This document shows, piece after piece, positions 54,061 through 64,000 of a stretch of 64,000 nucleotides of DNA. The stretch is taken from the NCBI GenBank assembly GCA_025435555.1, contig JAIWWG010000002.1, forward strand, positions 682,001 through 746,000. The letters are read 5' to 3'. The position numbers and the translations under genes are program-made. The notes under the pieces are model-generated. The model was given only the letters and a program-made list of their open reading frames with translations. It did no database searches and had not been told where the DNA came from. The DNA comes from Chytriomyces cf. hyalinus JEL632. Taxonomy: Eukaryota; Chytridiomycota; Chytridiomycetes; Chytridiales; Chytriomycetaceae. The stretch's first letter is position 1; every line of letters begins with the position of its first letter.

Positions 54061-55897
54061 TCATCCCAAGCGAATAGGCGATCTCTGGTCCTGAAAGTAC
54101 TTGGCGATGGAGAAAGCAATGTCCAAACTCTGCTCGTAATTCAACCTTTTTTTTTGGAAGACATTAGACTATGAAACAAATAGAGAAATTGAGTAAAAAA
54201 AAAAAAACCTAGGGTCGCAGAATGTTTGGTAATTTGTTGACAGATCGTCTGCCGAGAGCTCCATCGATCCTCCAATCGCCTCCGTGACGTGGTCTCCAGT
54301 CAGCTCAAAGTGAACACCACCCAAGCTCGAGTCGTTTTGCAGATGAATTCGGAAAGCCTTTCCAAGTTCCTAAAATTGATCCAAAATCAGTTTTTTTTTG
54401 TGCATGAGCAAAACACAGTGTGTAGTAAGCAAGGGGAAAGTAGAAATACCTCAGCAATGTTGTCAAATCTTCTCGTCTTGACAGAGTTTACGGTTTCAGT
54501 GTTTCCGTGCATAGGGTCGCAGCACCAGACGACTTTGTGATTCGATTTTTTGACGGCTTGGATATGTCCGGGGAGATGTTTCTGGATTTTGTCGTGCCCG
54601 TAGCGAGTAATTAAAGTGATTTTTCCTTAAATGGGGGGACTTTTAGCGTCTGGAGAGAGAGAGAGAGAGAGAGAGGGGTATACAATCATTTATGGAAAGC
54701 ACCGCACACTTACCAGTTTCAAAGTTGGGGTCCAAGATATCAAGCACGCGAACAAGTTCTTCAGGGTCCATGCTGGGACCAACTTTCACTCCCACTGGAT
54801 TGGCCAAACCACGGAAATATTCGACATGCGCCCCGTCCAGCTGCCTAGTGCGGTCACCGATCCAGAGAAAGTGTGTTCCGAGATTGTAATACTTCTTGTC
54901 TGAGCCTTGCTGGGTGAACTGCTGCTCGTAGTCCAGGAGTAAACCTTCGTGAGACATGAACATGTCGACAGTGCTGATGCTGTCTTGCGACTCATCGTCA
55001 GCGCCAATGGTTCTGTTGTAATGTTTTGAGTTTTGGTGTGATTTGTTATCTTGATCTTCATAAACACAAACTTCATGAAATCGAGGGCATCGTGCAGCCT
55101 GTCGACAATTCCTTGGTATTCGTTCCGAATCTTTGGATTGCGCACGTGAGCCAAATCCCAGGAGTCGAGATTCCTGATAAGAAAGACTCAGGATAGATCC
55201 CCCACTGACTGCAACCAAGAACACAACTCACCAGGAATCGGGATGGTGCAGATCGGCGAAACCACCCGCCAGCAACAGACGCACGTAGTTGTTTGTAGCG
55301 GCAGAGTGGAAGTAGGCGCCGAGCAATCGTTCCGGGTCCGGGACACGGTCTTCGAGATCAATGCCGTTAACATTGTCTCCACGGAATGCATGGTACTCCT
55401 TTCCGTCAATCATCTCTGTTGGTTTTGAGCGTGGCTTGGCGTATTGGCCAGCCATGCGTGCAATGCGGACCACGGATGTCCGACCTCCCCAGGTGAGAAT
55501 CAGCGACATTTGCAGCAGCACTTTGAGCTTGCTCTCGATTTGATCCTACATTGTCCGAGATGGGGGAGAGTAAGTATTGGATGTGTGTGTCTTGTTTTTT
55601 TTGTGGTTGCGCTGCCTTTGCTGGCTCAGCGAGACTGGGATTGATTGAATGGGGGGTTACCTGTGAACAGTAGTCAAACAGCTCTGCGCAGTCCCCGCCC
55701 TGCAGAAGAAAGCGTTTGTTTTCTGCAACCTCCGCCAGCTGCTTCCTGAGACGTCTTATCTCCGCCTCTGACACCAAGGGCGGGAGACGCTTGAGTTTGC
55801 CGAGCACCTTGTTCAGCTTGTCCTGGTCTTCGTAGACAACGTCCTGGACAATCTTTTTTGTCTTCCACGACTCTGGGGACCATTCGTTCTGCGACAT
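54061..55897 (-). CDS. DAHP synthase, class II (shikimate pathway entry enzyme)
   Basis: A multi-exon gene from the ATG at 55897 to the stop at 54061-54063. Recognisable blocks in order are FLLQGGDCAELFDYC, LTWGGRTSVVRIARMAGQYA, FRGDNVNGIDL, GGFADLHHPDSW, MFMSHEGLLLDYEQ, FLWIGDRTRQLDGAHVEYF, NPVGVKVGPSMDP, VVWCCDPMHGNT and SLGGVHFELTGDHVTEAIGG. These are hallmarks of the plant/bacterial (class II, AroA-II) DAHP synthase and not the yeast Aro3/Aro4 type. It condenses phosphoenolpyruvate with erythrose 4-phosphate, the first step to aromatic amino acids. Introns are mostly 50-90 bp; one holds a (GA)n tract. The final exon ends IAKYFQDQRSPIRLG. Confidence 0.93.
54653..54676. repeat. GA microsatellite in a DAHP synthase intron
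   Basis: About eleven ga units (tc on the coding strand) lie within an intron of the DAHP synthase gene, next to the exon ending DILDPNFETG. Confidence 0.9.
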
Positions 55898-56864
55898 AGT
55901 TGTGGTGTTTCTTGGGTCTTTTCAGAGTGTGACTGTTTGAATTTCTTTGGTTTTGCATCCGGCGCTGACGTCATATTAAATTAACTCAGCGAACGAGCAG
56001 CAAGCAAAGAAGCAGCGTTGTTTGGATGTTTGGATGAAGGGTTTGGACTGGACGCGTGCGCGATTGAGCATTTCTGTTACTTCCTTCCTTCCTCTCGTCT
56101 GTCTGTTCTTGAACCCTTTTCATACCCTTACCCAGTCAAAATATCCATGTTTTCAGTGGAAATCCCTTCTCGTACATTGGCAATCGACAGCCAGCGGGGG
56201 TCTGTTGAAAGCAGCATCTGCTGACGTGACAGCTCTTCTTTCACGTTTTCTTGATTCCTCAAAATATTTGATGCCTGAAAACAGGTAGAACGGGTATCTT
56301 ATGATCAGAGAAACTCACAAGTTCCATCCCCCAGCTGTCACACCACTCCTGGCCAACATCATCTGCCTCACGCCCACGAATCCACTTTTTTTTTTTTTTT
56401 GCAGAGAGACCACGTCGGCTGTTAGTTCACTGCACCACGAGAACTTTCGTATTTTCCAAATTTTAGCAGATAAAGATAACTGCAATACATCATTGTTTAA
56501 ACTGAGAAGCAGTGAGCGAGATTGAGATATTCACTCCTGTGAATCTGATGGCAGAAACCATACTGCAATCAATTTCCTACTTGTTTTTATTCAGTCGTTT
56601 AATTATTGTAGCAAGAGTAAAATGTTCCTGTTTAGCATCATCCGGTAGTTTCATAAGGTTCTGATGTTATGACAGGTGACAGTTGAAAGCAACGCGAGTT
56701 ATATTCTCGAGCATTACAAAAATGCGTTTGTGTTTTGAGGTAGGAATGTATGCTTTTAATGACTTTGAGACTGCAGTGTTCCTTTCAATCGCCGGCGGAT
56801 TAAGGGGGGTATTTTTGCCAATTACTTTTTTGTTTTGTTTTATGTACACATGTTGGTTTATAAA
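55898..56864. other. intergenic region, no gene seen
   Basis: 967 bp between the DAHP synthase start and the stop of the F-box/ankyrin gene, both on minus. It contains a 16-base T run near 56387 and several T-rich tracts. Open frames here are short and lack coding character. It should hold the DAHP synthase promoter and the ankyrin gene 3' end. Confidence 0.5.
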
Positions 56865-58114
56865 CTATGGTCCCTGGAGCAGGTGCACGATTTCAGTATG
56901 GTTGTTTTGTACAGCCCATTTGAGTGCGCAGTCGTCTTCGGCATGTTTATCGATTCGCGGGTCCGCCAGCAGCAGTTTGACGACTTCAACGTGGCCATTC
57001 CCGGCACTCCATTTGATGGCGTACTGGTCCTCCGCTGTTGGATCCACCCTATCATCTGCTAGCAATAGCGCAACAACTTCAGCGTGTCCTTCCCTAGCAG
57101 CTCGTTTGATGTTGAAATTGTTTCGGTTTCCTGGATCAATCCTGCCATCTTCCAGAAGCAACTGCACAACCAACGTGTGACCATTTTCACAGCTCCATTT
57201 CAAAGGAGCATTGTCCGTTTGTTCCAGCAAAAGACGAGTATCTTTGAGAAGCAACCGAACTACATTCGCATGCCCATTCTCAGCAGCCCTATTGAGAGCA
57301 TAGTTGGTCGGTTCCGCCCGCCCATCAAGCAACAAAAGACGCACACACGCTTCATGGCCTTCACACGCACTGCTCACAAGGACAAACGAATTGTTCCAAC
57401 AAGGATCCATGTCTCCATGACGAAGCAGCAGTTCAAGCACCCCCGCGTGTCCGTTCTCGGACGCCCATTTAAGTGCGACCATTGTTGTATTGAGGGGATC
57501 AGTTGATGAGTCGAGTGCACTGATTGACGTTGCTTCGTTTGAACTCGATGACGAGGCAATCGATGTGGGGCGGGGTTGTGCGAGAAGATGCTCGGCGACA
57601 CCCGTGAACCCGTGGAATGCCGCCCAATTGAGTAGAGCAGGATGTTTGAGCGGAAGTCTGTAGAGCATGGGCATTGTTTCGAAACAGTGGACAACCCGTA
57701 GCGCGGCATCTGTGAAATACCAAGAGTCATGATGAGTTATAACTAGGAGCCCAATCGGTCCGAAACAAAACAAAAGTCACCTTCACTCATATGGGGAGGT
57801 GTCGCCGCTACCAGCAGATCAGAGTCCACAGCAAATGCGTTGCTGTGAACAAGCCAGGCAAACAGTGCGGCCCTGTACGAGAGGGGTAACTTCTCAGCCT
57901 CGCACATTTCCCACACATCGTAGAGATCCATTTCAGATGAATGAAGCAGCATTGTCATCTGCCGACCCGCATGGCGCATCGCAAACGCATATCCTGATAT
58001 TACGCAGTTCATGCTGCGACATAGTCTGGCGAGACATCCCAGCTGGGCACTGATGGGCAAGTTTTCGACCACGGACTGGAGCAGTTCAGGCGGCAGCGAC
58101 TGCAGTCGTCCCAT
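56865..58114 (-). CDS. F-box and ankyrin-repeat protein
   Basis: Two exons, 58114-57781 and 57709-56865, give 392 residues. The N-terminus is F-box-like: LQSLPPELLQSVVENLPISA, then LGCLARLCRSMN. Exon 2 holds about six ankyrin-like repeats of the form ALKWASENGHAGVLELLLRH, each starting with AL or YAI and ending with VVxLLLxDxRID. The array ends KWAVQNNHTEIVHLLQGP just before the stop. F-box proteins recruit targets to SCF ubiquitin ligases through such repeats. This repeat style (KW/RAAxNGHxEVV) is common in expanded families of zoosporic fungi. The target is unknown. Confidence 0.85.
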
Positions 58115-58495
58115 GCTTTCTTGCTTGGAGGTGATCTTGTTCTATTTCAGGACCTTTTTCTCGTAAACTTAAAAAATAAAAGCAAAAATATTCCACCCAG
58201 GAACTTAATTACTAACCTTCTGATTGCCACCATTGATTGTGTTGCTCTCCATCATAATATCCATTTTCGATTTGTTGTTCTCTACCACTGGTGCTGTTGG
58301 GTTTTACTTTTTGCTGCTATTTCATTGCCGGCTCTATGCGTGCGTGTATGTGGGAATGCACCTTGCATATTGCTAGCTCAGCCACAAGATCAGCCCAGAT
58401 CACAAAATGATAATATCAAGCAAGTTGGACACTTGGATTCTTGATTTTTTTTAACTTCACGGGAGCCAGCACAAATCGTGTCCATCAAAACAAAA
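58115..58495. promoter_or_regulatory. divergent intergenic region, F-box/ankyrin and DPCD
   Basis: 381 bp between two divergent starts. No coding signal is seen and no TATA box at a fixed distance was recognised. Confidence 0.45.
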
Positions 58496-59181
58496 ATGAT
58501 TGCAAACTCAGCACCCGCAACGCGTCAACCCAAGCAACCCAACCGCCTCATAATCTCCACACGCCCCTCAGACCCCAGCGTTGAGCTCGTCGAGGAGTTT
58601 GACGCCAGCACAGACCTTCTCTTAGTCCGAAAGTCACGCAAAAAGTCGGTGCTCGGCCGGGATGGAGACTGGGTCTACGAAGTCGGAGAACCTTCTCCTG
58701 CAGAAAACGCGCTCGTGAGCTTTACGCGGGATATCCGAGAGTGCGCTGAGACTACGCCGAAAGCCACGCGTCGCGATTCGTTGCACGCGTTTGTGTTTCG
58801 TATTCGGAATTTGCCGTATCCAAAAAGCGTGTATGCTGTTACCGCTGAAGGGTCTCACATTGTTGTGAGGACCACAAACAAAAAGTATAAGTCTTGACTC
58901 TATTTATCTTCCATCAACACTCATCAATGCTGCCAAACAGATACTTCACACGGCTGTCCATCACAGATTTAGACCGCATCAATGTCAAAGCATTGCAACA
59001 AAGCGACTTGTCAGTCGACCACCAAAACGACACGCTCATCATCTCGTACCAGAAACCGGCATCAATACTGGAAAAAGAGGCCACAGACCGTCAGCAACGC
59101 AAACTGGCGCAGCAGAAGGAGTCACATCGCGACGGCGCAGACCACGTAAACAAAATCAAGGACGAATGCAGAACTCAGTGA
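58496..59181 (+). CDS. DPCD: DPCD-like protein (motile cilium-associated)
   Basis: Two exons, 58496-58884 and 58941-59181, code for 209 residues, against about 203 in human DPCD. Matching blocks are VELVEEFDASTDLLLVRKSR, FRIRNLPYPKSVYAV, HIVVRTTNKKYFTRLSI, DLDRINV and DTLIISYQKP, with the basic, charged tail of the family ending DECRTQ. DPCD is an R2TP/RUVBL co-factor linked to cilium formation; loss gives ciliary defects in mammals. Its presence fits an organism with a flagellated stage. The ATG at 58496 is preferred because the frame upstream lacks another ATG. Confidence 0.9.
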
Positions 59182-59345
59182 AACAATAGCAACGACATCA
59201 CGAAAATAAAAAAGAACACACTTTATGCCCAATCTTGACACAGTCGTGGGAACATCAAAACTGATTGAAGAAAAAAAAAACCAGGGCAGATTTCCCTCTC
59301 CACCCCTTCATGATTCATATCTCTTTTCTGTTGTCATCCTCCGGC

Positions 59346-60814
59346 TACTACAGCTGCGGCAAATCAGCAAAGTTTTCCTCATCATATTTGAACTCAAAGT
59401 AGTCCTCATCCAAGTGATGCACACGAATGAAACCGTCTTCTCCACCACTCGAGAAGCTGTAGAAAGATATGACACATGGTCCGTCGGTTAAAAAAAACCC
59501 TCGCCAAGTAGCAGGACAGAAAAAATAGCAGTATTTCTCACCTGCGACCGCTGGGGTGAAACGCCAAAGTGTTGATGGGTCCAAAGTGTCCCTTCACCCG
59601 TCCAATTTCGTCTTCAAACACTGCATGGTAGAAACGACTCTCAAACTTGTTTCCTTTTAGCGAAGTCGTCGTCACATCCATTGCGTCCTGTCCTCCACCC
59701 AACACAACGTGCGGGCGCAGTGGGGAAAGACACGCGCTGTTGACGGGTCTTTCGGTAACAAAGCTCTTCATCACTTTCAGCGTCTTGGAGTCGGTAAGAT
59801 GTGCGGTGTGATCTTTTGAGCTGGACATGAAGTGAGATTTGTCGGCAGAGAATTGAATGTCGGTGATGGCTTTTTCGTGGTTTTTTGAGGACTTGACTTT
59901 TGCGCCAGTCTGGAAAAATCGGGGTGCACATATCGTTGAGTGGAATTCGACGGGCAAACTCTTCAAGCCTCTCTCTCTCGCGAGAAGGAAAGTGAGGAAA
60001 AGAAAAAGATTATTGTGCTCTCACGTCAGGGTTCCATTCCGTGATAGTTCCATCTTCGTGTCCAGTAACGATCGTGCGGTTCAGGTTTCCCCACACGGCA
60101 ACTGTAACCTTTGCTCCCGTGACAACAATTGTTCTCAAAACATCCGATGTTTCTGTCGACCGCAAAATGAATGCACAAGCGAGACCAGGGAAGGAATTCG
60201 TTCAGCACCCAAAAAAGCAATCCCAAGAAGTTGCAAAAAGACTCACGATCTTCAGGATCCGCTTCGATAGGCACGATGTGAATCGTAGATTGCTGTCCCA
60301 TGGTTGCGTCCGTCACAAACAATGCCTTTTCGTCACCCAATGCAAACGAGACGGCACGCACGGCCGTTCTCGTTTCCCAGGTGTAGACGCACTTTCCAGT
60401 TTCGACTTCCCACATTTTGCAAGTATTGTCGGCGGAGCCAGTCATGAGATATCTGCTGTTGTCTGCAGTGGGGTGGTGGAGTATGTTTGTGGATCAGCGA
60501 CTGCCTCGTCCACAAAGACAATGACGGGGGAAAGAGAGAGAGCAGAGAATAGAAAACGCACGGGTCACATCCAGGTCCCAGACAGCACCGTTGTGGCCGT
60601 TGAATGTGCCGAGTCTCTCTCCGTTGGCTGAGTACCAGACGCATGGTTTGTTGTCTTTCGAGGCTGAGAAGAGCAGGTCTCCGTCCGAGTTGTAGCGGAT
60701 GCGTGTAAGCGACCGAAGATGGCCGTGAAGAAGGATGGGTCTCTGTTTTCGGCCGAGGGAGACGGGTTTACTGCCAGTCGTTTATGCGTACGAGTTGAGT
60801 TTGGTTCTCACCAT
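59346..60814 (-). CDS. TIF34: translation initiation factor eIF3 subunit I (TIF34)
   Basis: A WD40 protein spread over several exons. Exon 2 starts at 60742 with [18 protein letters not shown], then [17 protein letters not shown] and [18 protein letters not shown]. Later exons give [57 protein letters not shown] and the C-terminal [20 protein letters not shown], then [17 protein letters not shown]. These are eIF3i motifs; eIF3 assembles the 43S pre-initiation complex. The only start that fits is the ATG at 60814, followed at once by a gtgaga donor, so exon 1 codes for Met alone and a 69-bp intron follows. The gene is divergent from the SAM carrier. Confidence 0.93.
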
Positions 60815-60875
60815 TTTCCGTGTTTTTTTTAAAGTACAGAAAAAAGGAAAGAAATCCAATCTACCAACACAAACA
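60815..60875. promoter_or_regulatory. 61-bp divergent promoter of eIF3i and SAM carrier
   Basis: Only 61 bp lie between the two ATGs. The sequence is A/T-rich (gtttttttaaagtac, then aaaaaggaaagaaatcc) with no TATA box. Both 5' leaders and the core promoter must fit here unless transcription starts inside the opposite gene. Confidence 0.6.
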
Positions 60876-61884
60876 ATGCCCTCGTTCAATGCAGCGCTTG
60901 CCGCTGGAGCCGTTGCTGGAATGACTGTCGATATTGTCTTGTTCCCTCTCGACACTGTCAAGACCCGATTGGTGCGAGCTTGCTTCGATTCTTTGATGCT
61001 GACCTCCCCACGATCATCACTGACATCTCCAACCAGCAATCGAAGGAGGGCTTCCGTGCCGCAGGCGGGTTCCGCGGAATCTACTCAGGACTCTCTTCAG
61101 CCGCGATTGGATCCGCGCCAGGAGGTTTGCCGTCTCCCGGGCTCTATCTTGCACATCTAACCATTTCAGACTCGCAGCGGCTGCATTCTTTTCCGTGTAC
61201 GAACTGCTGAAGAAGAAGCTGGGCAATTCATCCATCAGCACTGGCAAGAACGATGCATTGATTCATATGATGGCAGCGTCTGGGGGTGAAGTGGTTAGTT
61301 GGCGCTTGTTTTCGCGTCGAATCAAATCACGACCCGTTTAATCTCAGTTAAAAAACAAACACATGGTGTGTTAGACGGCGTGCTTGATCCGAGTGCCAAC
61401 CGAGGTCGTTAAGCAGCGAATGCAGACTGGACAATACAACAGCGTTTCAACAGCATTGACGTCCATCGTGCAGTCGGACGGCGTGCGCGGGATCTACCGC
61501 GGCTTTGCCATGACCGTCTTTCGCGAGATTCCATTCTGCTGCGTGCAGTTCCCTCTATTCGAATACATGAAGAAGTCATGGGCACTGCGGAAGGGGTCAG
61601 CGCCGGAACCATGGGAGGCAGGCTTGTGTGGAAGTGTGGCAGGAGGGTTTGCGGCGGCTGTGACGACGCCTTTAGATGTGGTCAAGACACGGATCATGCT
61701 TTCAGCAAAGAGTCTGGCTGGGGAGCGTGAGTACAACAGTATTCCTGGCAGCTTTCGGAAAATTGTGGCCGAGGAAGGATTTGGCGCTTTGTTCAAGGGC
61801 ATTGGGCCTCGAGTCACTTGGATTTCAATTGGCGGCGCAGTGTTTCTTGGGAGTTATGAGTTTGTTATCAAGATGGTCAAGTAA
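60876..61884 (+). CDS. mitochondrial S-adenosylmethionine carrier (SLC25A26/PET8 type)
   Basis: Four exons (60876-60971, 61037-61124, 61178-61293, 61375-61884) give 269 residues. All three carrier repeats are present with Px[DE]xx[KR] signatures: [20 protein letters not shown] and [10 protein letters not shown]. Other SAM-carrier hallmarks are [50 protein letters not shown] and [12 protein letters not shown]. The protein brings S-adenosylmethionine into mitochondria in exchange for S-adenosylhomocysteine, for methylation and for biotin and lipoate synthesis. The third signature has Ile where many carriers have Leu; that is normal. Confidence 0.95.
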
Positions 61885-62006
61885 TTGCACACTAATAAAA
61901 GAAGGTAATCTTTCACGGTCAAACAACTTCTGTAGCGTGCAATCTTGTACAACAATACTCTTTATTCTGTGCGTCTATTTCATTTGTTTTTGTGTTGCTC
62001 GGAATG

Positions 62007-63039
62007 TCAACTGAGATCACACGATTCCTTCAAAGTGTCACTGGATTCCATGACGTCACACTGAGTTTTCGACACTTTGCAGACTTGATTCACATTTCCA
62101 GAAGAAGCATGCAATGAATCCACCGACTTTGCCGCACGCAAGGTTGTCATGGGCGGCTGGGCATTCCGGACATGTCCGAGGGGTGGCAGCGGAGTCCCTT
62201 TTGTCTTTTCCGGAACAACTTTCTCAGAGCGCAACCATTTCCTAACGCATTCGACGAGCGCGTCTTCTCGGTCAAACCAGAAATGATCCATTCCATCCAC
62301 GATTTCGACTTTCTTGCGTTCGGGAACTGTGTCTGCAAATTGTTGGAAAGCTTTGATTCCTGTAAAGTTGTCGCAGTCTCCTGGAGTGGGTGTTGTTGAT
62401 TGTCAGAGATAACAGGAGATTATAGGATCACAACGAATAACGTGCACCCATGATCAGCAGCTTCGGCGTGCTCTGCGGACATGCGCGCAATGCGTCGATA
62501 TACTTGTGGCCGTTGCCCATTGTCAAGAACCACATTACGCTCGCAGGAAAGCTGATCGCAACGACGCCTGATGCGATATTGATATGTAAGTTCAAGTCTG
62601 CCCAGTGAAGATGTTCAAAACACCAACCAATGCATCCCTCCAATTCCGAGCTCAACGCACAAACTGGGATGGTACCATAACTATATCCAACAAGGACAAA
62701 ATACTTTGGATTCAAATCCACGCGCGCTTTGACATATTTACACACAGATGCAAGATCATCCACCTCCCCCGATCCCGAAAACGACCCCCGCCCAGTGCTT
62801 TGCCCGACACCCCTGAAGTTGAACCGGACAGTGATAAAGTCTTTTGAAAAGGAGTGGCGCAGCGCTTCGACCACGTTGTTTTGCAGGTTTCCGCCCAGTT
62901 TTCCATACGGGTGAGTGAAGATCAGGCAGACGTCTTTGCGGGCAGTGGTGCTTGTGCATGGGACGCCGATGCGGGCTTCGAGGCTGACGTTGTTGGTGGA
63001 TGGGATAAAGACGAGTTGTTCTGGAGGTTGTTGTGGCAT
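62007..63039 (-). CDS. alpha/beta hydrolase (COG2945-like)
   Basis: Three exons from the ATG at 63039; introns lie around 62580-62640 and 62385-62450. Motifs: FTHPYGKLGGNLQNNVV (oxyanion region), VRFNFRGVGQSTG, LVGYSYGTIP with nucleophile Ser in GYSYG, AISFPASVMWF, GDCDNFTG with the likely acid Asp, and VDGMDHFWFDRED with the catalytic His. After the fold a 60-residue tail rich in Ser follows. The layout is that of small alpha/beta hydrolases related to COG2945, seen in fungi and bacteria; the substrate is not known. Its stop faces that of the SAM carrier across 122 bp. Confidence 0.85.
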
Positions 63040-63121
63040 TTTCTATCAAAATATTTTAATAAAATCCATTGCCTTCCCCGACATGATCTTTTTTTTTGGT
63101 TTATTTAGCACTCAACCAGAA

Positions 63122-63842
63122 CTAGAACTGGTTTGCAAAGTACAGCTTGTACGTGTACGGCATGAGACCTTGAAGGGGCGCATCAGTCACGAAGCAGGTC
63201 AACAAGAGCGGTAAAGGAACAGAAAACGCACCCATCGATTGAGCCCGTTTGATAGCTTTCGAAAGCCTTTTTTGGTTCACAATGCTCAACCCAGTCTCCG
63301 TTCGAGGTTTGATGTGTCCGATTTCGGTGACAAAGTCGGACAGCAAGCGAGTGTTCTATATTCGCAAAAAGAGGTATCCATGTGAGATCCCATATTTCGA
63401 TTCGATTCGATTCGATTCGCTTGGGGAGGGGCATATACCTTGTACATGTCCATTGGGTTCAAGTTCAGCACTGCAAAAATATCGACTTTGGGTTCTTTTA
63501 GCTTTGCGGCCTGGTAGAAGCTGGCGTCTTTTTGGTTGAGGTCTTTGGGGTCGTAGGTCTGTGCAGGTTTCGATGACGAGGAGTTTAGAGCAGGGGCATT
63601 GATGCGAAGCGATATCCGTGCATGTGCTTAGATTGCTGGACTGCCCAGATTGACGAGACAAGGGCTGTGTGCATGGATATGCAGGCAAGGTTGTCAGTCA
63701 CCTGGTACGGTTTGAAAAGCCGACGTGGGGGCATGTTTCCACGAGTGAGAATGTCGAGGTCCTTGTTGGCGCCGGTGTAAACGTTTGCCGACGCAGAGCG
63801 CGGGGTGGTTGACAGGCAGCGGCGCACGCACGATTGCAACAT
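63122..63842 (-). CDS. RSM18: mitochondrial ribosomal protein bS18m
   Basis: Four exons on minus from the ATG at 63842, which begins a mitochondrial presequence (MLQSCVRRCLSTTPRSA). The conserved bS18 core follows: DIFAVLNLNPMDMYK, then LLSDFVTEIGHIKPRTETGL and QKRLSKAIKRAQSMG, then LMPYTYKLYFANQF before the stop at 63122-63124. The first intron is about 145 bp. The third junction (K then NTRLL) crosses a short ttcga repeat tract near 63395-63420. bS18m is a small-subunit protein of the mitoribosome. Confidence 0.9.
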
Positions 63843-63955
63843 GATTTTATAATAAAAAGTGCAAACTGAATCTCAATATTTATTCAAAGGCAACAGGGCC
63901 ATATAAGACTGATGATCCAGCGTATAGTTATGGGGGGGAACAAGCGCGCAGTGTT

Positions 63956-64000
63956 TTACTGGATGTACTTTGAGCGGATGTCCTTCCATTGACGCTGAGA
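63956..64000 (-). CDS. partial gene at right edge, C-terminus only
   Basis: The minus strand reads SQRQWKDIRSKYIQ up to a stop at 63956-63958. An AATAAA-like signal follows downstream (about 63880-63890, minus sense), which suits a 3' end before the bS18m start. Too short to identify. Confidence 0.35.
   Translation of the reverse strand, partial: SQRQWKDIRSKYIQ

Overview
The window reads as nuclear DNA of a zoosporic (flagellated) early-diverging fungus, most likely a chytrid. Four observations support this. Genes are compact and cut by many 40-80 bp GT-AG introns. There are fungal hallmark genes: a WOPR (Gti1/Pac2) transcription factor, a secreted chitin deacetylase of the fungal GPI type, and a mid-SUN SLP1 protein. 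There is a homologue of DPCD, a protein tied to motile cilia, which fungi without flagella are not expected to keep. Glutamine synthetase is of type III and DAHP synthase is of class II. Gene models were built by hand from splice signals and frame continuity, so exon edges are inferences except where a paralogue confirms them.

Layout, left half. 1-774: TPR protein, cut by the window edge (-). 856-3476: AFG2-type AAA ATPase (+). 3593-4956: two adjacent RING-like zinc proteins (+). 5071-6144: small P-loop kinase (-). 6213-7147: acidic protein with a weak BCL7 resemblance (-). 7287-10977: large, mostly disordered protein with a possible PH domain (+). 11164-17710: tandem pair of secreted-type proteins that fuse ricin-like lectin repeats to a tyrosinase. 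17811-23470: tandem pair of type III glutamine synthetases. The second has a TATA box and a cluster of GATA-factor sites upstream, which would suit nitrogen control. 23989-28134: WOPR transcription factor broken by very many tiny introns (-). 28499-28915: decayed fragment of a propionyl-CoA carboxylase beta gene. 29011-30807: intronless flavin-binding/reductase fusion (-). 31133-34151: WW-MyTH4-RhoGAP protein of the ARHGAP39/Vilse type with a 15-nt microexon (-). 34462-34844: HSBP1 (+).

Middle. About 34.9-47.8 kb is an AT-rich island of dead transposons: a Plavaka-like DNA transposon, a LINE fragment with an A-rich tail lying within its span, a pair of about 0.65-kb inverted repeats (one carrying Pol III A and B boxes like a tRNA-derived SINE), and a possible solo LTR. 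The island also holds two spliced genes of unknown function, one rich in coiled coil.

Right half. 47822-51713: SLP1-like mid-SUN protein (-). 52142-53732: chitin deacetylase (+). 54061-55897: class II DAHP synthase (-). 56865-58114: F-box/ankyrin protein (-). 58496-59181: DPCD (+). 59346-60814: eIF3i (-), divergent across 61 bp from a mitochondrial S-adenosylmethionine carrier at 60876-61884 (+). 62007-63039: alpha/beta hydrolase (-). 63122-63842: mitochondrial ribosomal protein bS18m (-). A partial gene lies at the right edge.

The most unusual items are the lectin-tyrosinase tandem, the tandem GSIII pair with intron differences and GATA sites, the intron-shredded WOPR gene, and an eIF3i model whose first coding exon is the ATG alone.
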